Shown here piece by piece: positions 61,491 to 64,000 of a DNA stretch of 64,000 bases. Source of the stretch: Glossina fuscipes (taxonomy: Eukaryota > Arthropoda > Insecta > Diptera > Glossinidae). The stretch is taken from assembly GCF_014805625.2 (NCBI RefSeq), contig NW_023998456.1, positions 2,416,384 to 2,480,383 on the forward strand, given 5' to 3'. The first letter of the stretch is position 1; each line of letters opens with the position of its first letter. The position numbers and the translations under genes are program-made. The notes under the pieces are model-generated. The model ran no database searches. It had not been told where the DNA came from and worked only from the letters and a program-made list of their open reading frames with translations.

Positions 61491-62159
61491 GGGCGGTGTG
61501 GGGTATTCAATAACTCACTTATTTACTCTTTTTCCTTATTTATAATAAATATTTAAAAAAGCTCACAAGTAAAAAATCAACTGAAAATATCAACTACAAA
61601 TTTCTTGTACATCTTTTTATTGCATCCACTTTAAAAATTTTTAATTAATGTTTGACAACTTGAAATGTACCTCTCCCTCTAGAATACCTACAAATTTAAT
61701 TTAATAATCATAGAAAACATTTTATAACATCATATATAGATCCTAATTTAGAGTATGCACTCTTCGTAGGCACCGTAAAAGACTTACACAATAATGACTC
61801 GAATATATATATGGAAGGTGTAACAACAGGCATTTGTACATTTTCCGGCGTATGCTATGTATTTGTGTAGAATTATTTAGGAAATTGCTTTCAGTAACTA
61901 TAGCGTATTGAATCATTATGAGTGTGTGTGTGTATGTATATGCACGATTTAAAAAGAAAAGCATATGAACGCACAAACACACAAACACGCAGATCCAGCT
62001 AATACAATATGTATGAAGATATTGGCACAAGGGCCCCCGGCAATGTGCAAATGTATTGAAGAAGCATTTATTGTTTTACATCTTAGGCGGCGGAGGAAAG
62101 CTTGATTTTGTCAATTTTCTGTATGTTCAGTAAAAAGTTAATTTTCTTAAATGTTCCTA

Positions 62160-62200
62160 ATGATGATGATGATGATGATGATGATAATAATAATGATAAT
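62160..62200. repeat. GAT/AAT trinucleotide repeat
   Basis: Eight GAT units grading into AAT units. Confidence 0.9.
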
Positions 62201-62669
62201 GTTAATGACGTCGTATGCATATGAAAGTACAAAGTAAATCGATAGACAAATTGCGGCAAGCTTTAGGAAATTGAATTCGAGAGTTTTTCATTTGAGTTTC
62301 GATTTAAATAAATAAAGTGATTTTTCATAATTGGAAAAATTAAAATATTACCGCTAGCTGTTTAATACTTCGATAAACACATTTCGTAGCTATTAATTAA
62401 AATTTTAAAACGTTTAAAAATAAATTAAATCGACCTCAATTACGAGAAAATTCAAATAACAAAAGCGAAAGAACCATTCTATTTTTGGATAAATGTTTAT
62501 GAAATAATTGATTTCGTTCATGGTGATTATGATTTATTGGCAATTAGTGCACATTATAAAATTTTCGGTTTCATTGACAAGTGAAAATTAAATTTTGGGA
62601 ATGAAAAGAACAAATGGAATGCATTTTTTAGTAGCGATGAGGACAGGTGTTCTTAATCCCACAGTAGAC

Positions 62670-62696
62670 ATATATATATATATATATATATATATT
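62670..62696. repeat. TA microsatellite
   Basis: About 13 uninterrupted TA dinucleotides. Confidence 0.95.
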
Positions 62697-64000
62697 CCTA
62701 AGCTAAAATATTTCTTCAGTTGAGCTGCATTAATCGCAAATAGTGGAGGTAAAAAACTTGGCATACTCTTTAAAAACTTATACACATCAAGTTGGAAAAT
62801 GGCTGAACTTTATGGAACTTAGCTTTAGAAATTATAAAAGTCAAATAAAAATTTTCCTTTGTCTGTTTATGATAAGAGCATAGAATATTGTCACGCATTT
62901 TGATCAAAAATTAAGGGGAAGTTGCGACTTTTCCAAAGACCACGCACTTATTCCCCCATGTTTATTCCATCCTTTGAAAGTAGTGGCTACATATCCTTTT
63001 GTCAAAACACTTGTCTGTTCTAGGCACAGGATCGACAGTGTCGTCATAGTGCTAGGGGAATAAGCCGACTGCGACACTACAGTTGTCTTTGAAAATCTAG
63101 TAAATTAGGCAGAAATATAGCCACCACTCATTCAATCCCAGCTTTTCAATTTGGGCCGTTGGTAACGATTGTAAATTTTTTGCTTGAACGGGTATTGCTC
63201 TCCTACAACGTATATCGTATTAAAATGGTCTGCGCACGATAATCTCACTACTCTCTTCTTTAAAGGTCATCGTAAAGGCCTCTCAGCTTGTTGAGGCTGC
63301 TAAAAGATTTATGTGGCAGCAGGGAAAGATGAAGGTGACCCTATTGTAAATATTGTAGCCCAACGGCTCGAGAGTTGCAGACAGATATTCAATACGCTGT
63401 AACCCTGGTTAGCATTGGCAAGCTATAGAAGAACGGCGAGATTTGTGAAACCTGGAGACTATAAAACATAAGAATGCATTTGTTAGTTATTATCTCAATG
63501 TACGTAGGCAGAAGACTTTCTTACCGCAATTTAATATAGACTTTGCTATTGCTTTTCTAAAAACATAATTTCCCTATGTTAAAAATTGAATGGGCAGACA
63601 CACGCATATATGCTAATATGTTGCATATGTAGCAAGGAAGAAGAAGAGTTTGTGGGAATTTTTTAAAAATTTCTCAATATTACTCTTAATAGGAAAAGCA
63701 ACAAAGACATTTACAGCGTAGGGTACATTGTAGACAGCCATCTTCCATTTAAATCGTTTAGGGGTCTCATATTTGCACGTGATTCTCTTATAAATATTTA
63801 TTCTCTTTATCTGATGTTTGCAAATTTTTATCACTTCGATATTCTGTAATCAAATATGCATGATGCTGAAAAACTTACAATATATATCTATATATATTTA
63901 TGATTAGCTGCAATCTTTTAACTACATTCAGTCGGTCCGTCCATCAATTGGTTTTTTGTATGCCATATGTTCTAAAATTGTTTGTAATAAGTTAAGACTA

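Larger units (their letters stand above)
61500..64000. other. AT-rich right flank, microsatellites only
   Basis: Contains a GAT/AAT repeat (62160-62200) and a TA run (62670-62696). The minus ORF at 61743-62030 is cysteine-rich, driven by a TG/CA-rich stretch, and has no domain. Nothing else is recognisable. Confidence 0.5.

Noticed and set aside
1..64000. tRNA, rRNA, CRISPR array, bacterial-type operons
   Set aside because: No tRNA B-box in a cloverleaf context, no rRNA-like block and no regularly spaced identical repeats were seen; the window is eukaryotic.

Overview
The window looks like gene-poor nuclear DNA of a higher dipteran fly. It is AT-rich and has introns, a TATA/initiator promoter, many microsatellites and many decayed transposons. 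The one confident host gene is the insect neuromodulin-like IQ protein igloo (igl). A tephritid-like fly is my best guess, from the overall repeat style, but this is inference.

The igl gene lies on the minus strand. The promoter and first exon are at 38140-38316, exon 2 at 33914-34132, and the last coding exon at 4507-4745. Splice sites and codon phases agree across all three exons. The predicted protein is 153 aa with three calmodulin-binding IQ motifs. The first exon contributes only the start codon plus one base. The introns are about 4.0 kb and 29.2 kb, so most of the left half of the window is one intron filled with old mobile elements.

Layout: 1-4506 is downstream flank and 3' UTR, with a degenerate tandem repeat at 3441-3760. 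The large intron 4746-33913 holds two dead mariner transposases (11.4-12.0 and 13.8-14.9 kb), three non-LTR retrotransposon fossils (9.35-10.25, 18.03-18.55 and about 23.3 kb), two copies of a 0.75-kb MITE-like repeat, several copies of a second dispersed repeat, and a tandem repeat at 32.1-32.7 kb. Upstream of the promoter (38.3-64 kb) are a third MITE-like copy, a possible chromodomain relic (44.4 kb), a retrotransposon tail (45.4 kb), a mariner pseudogene (49.1-50.1 kb) and a nearly full-length but broken I/Jockey-type element (50.4-54.1 kb). After these comes a segmental duplication (54.2-55.8 and 57.0-58.1 kb) that carries two decayed C-type lectin domain genes.

I found no tRNA, rRNA, CRISPR array or operon. 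Apart from igl, nothing looks like an intact functional gene. I found no clear undescribed biological system. The points most worth checking are the igl gene model, the lectin duplication with its antisense ORF, and the MITE-like family.
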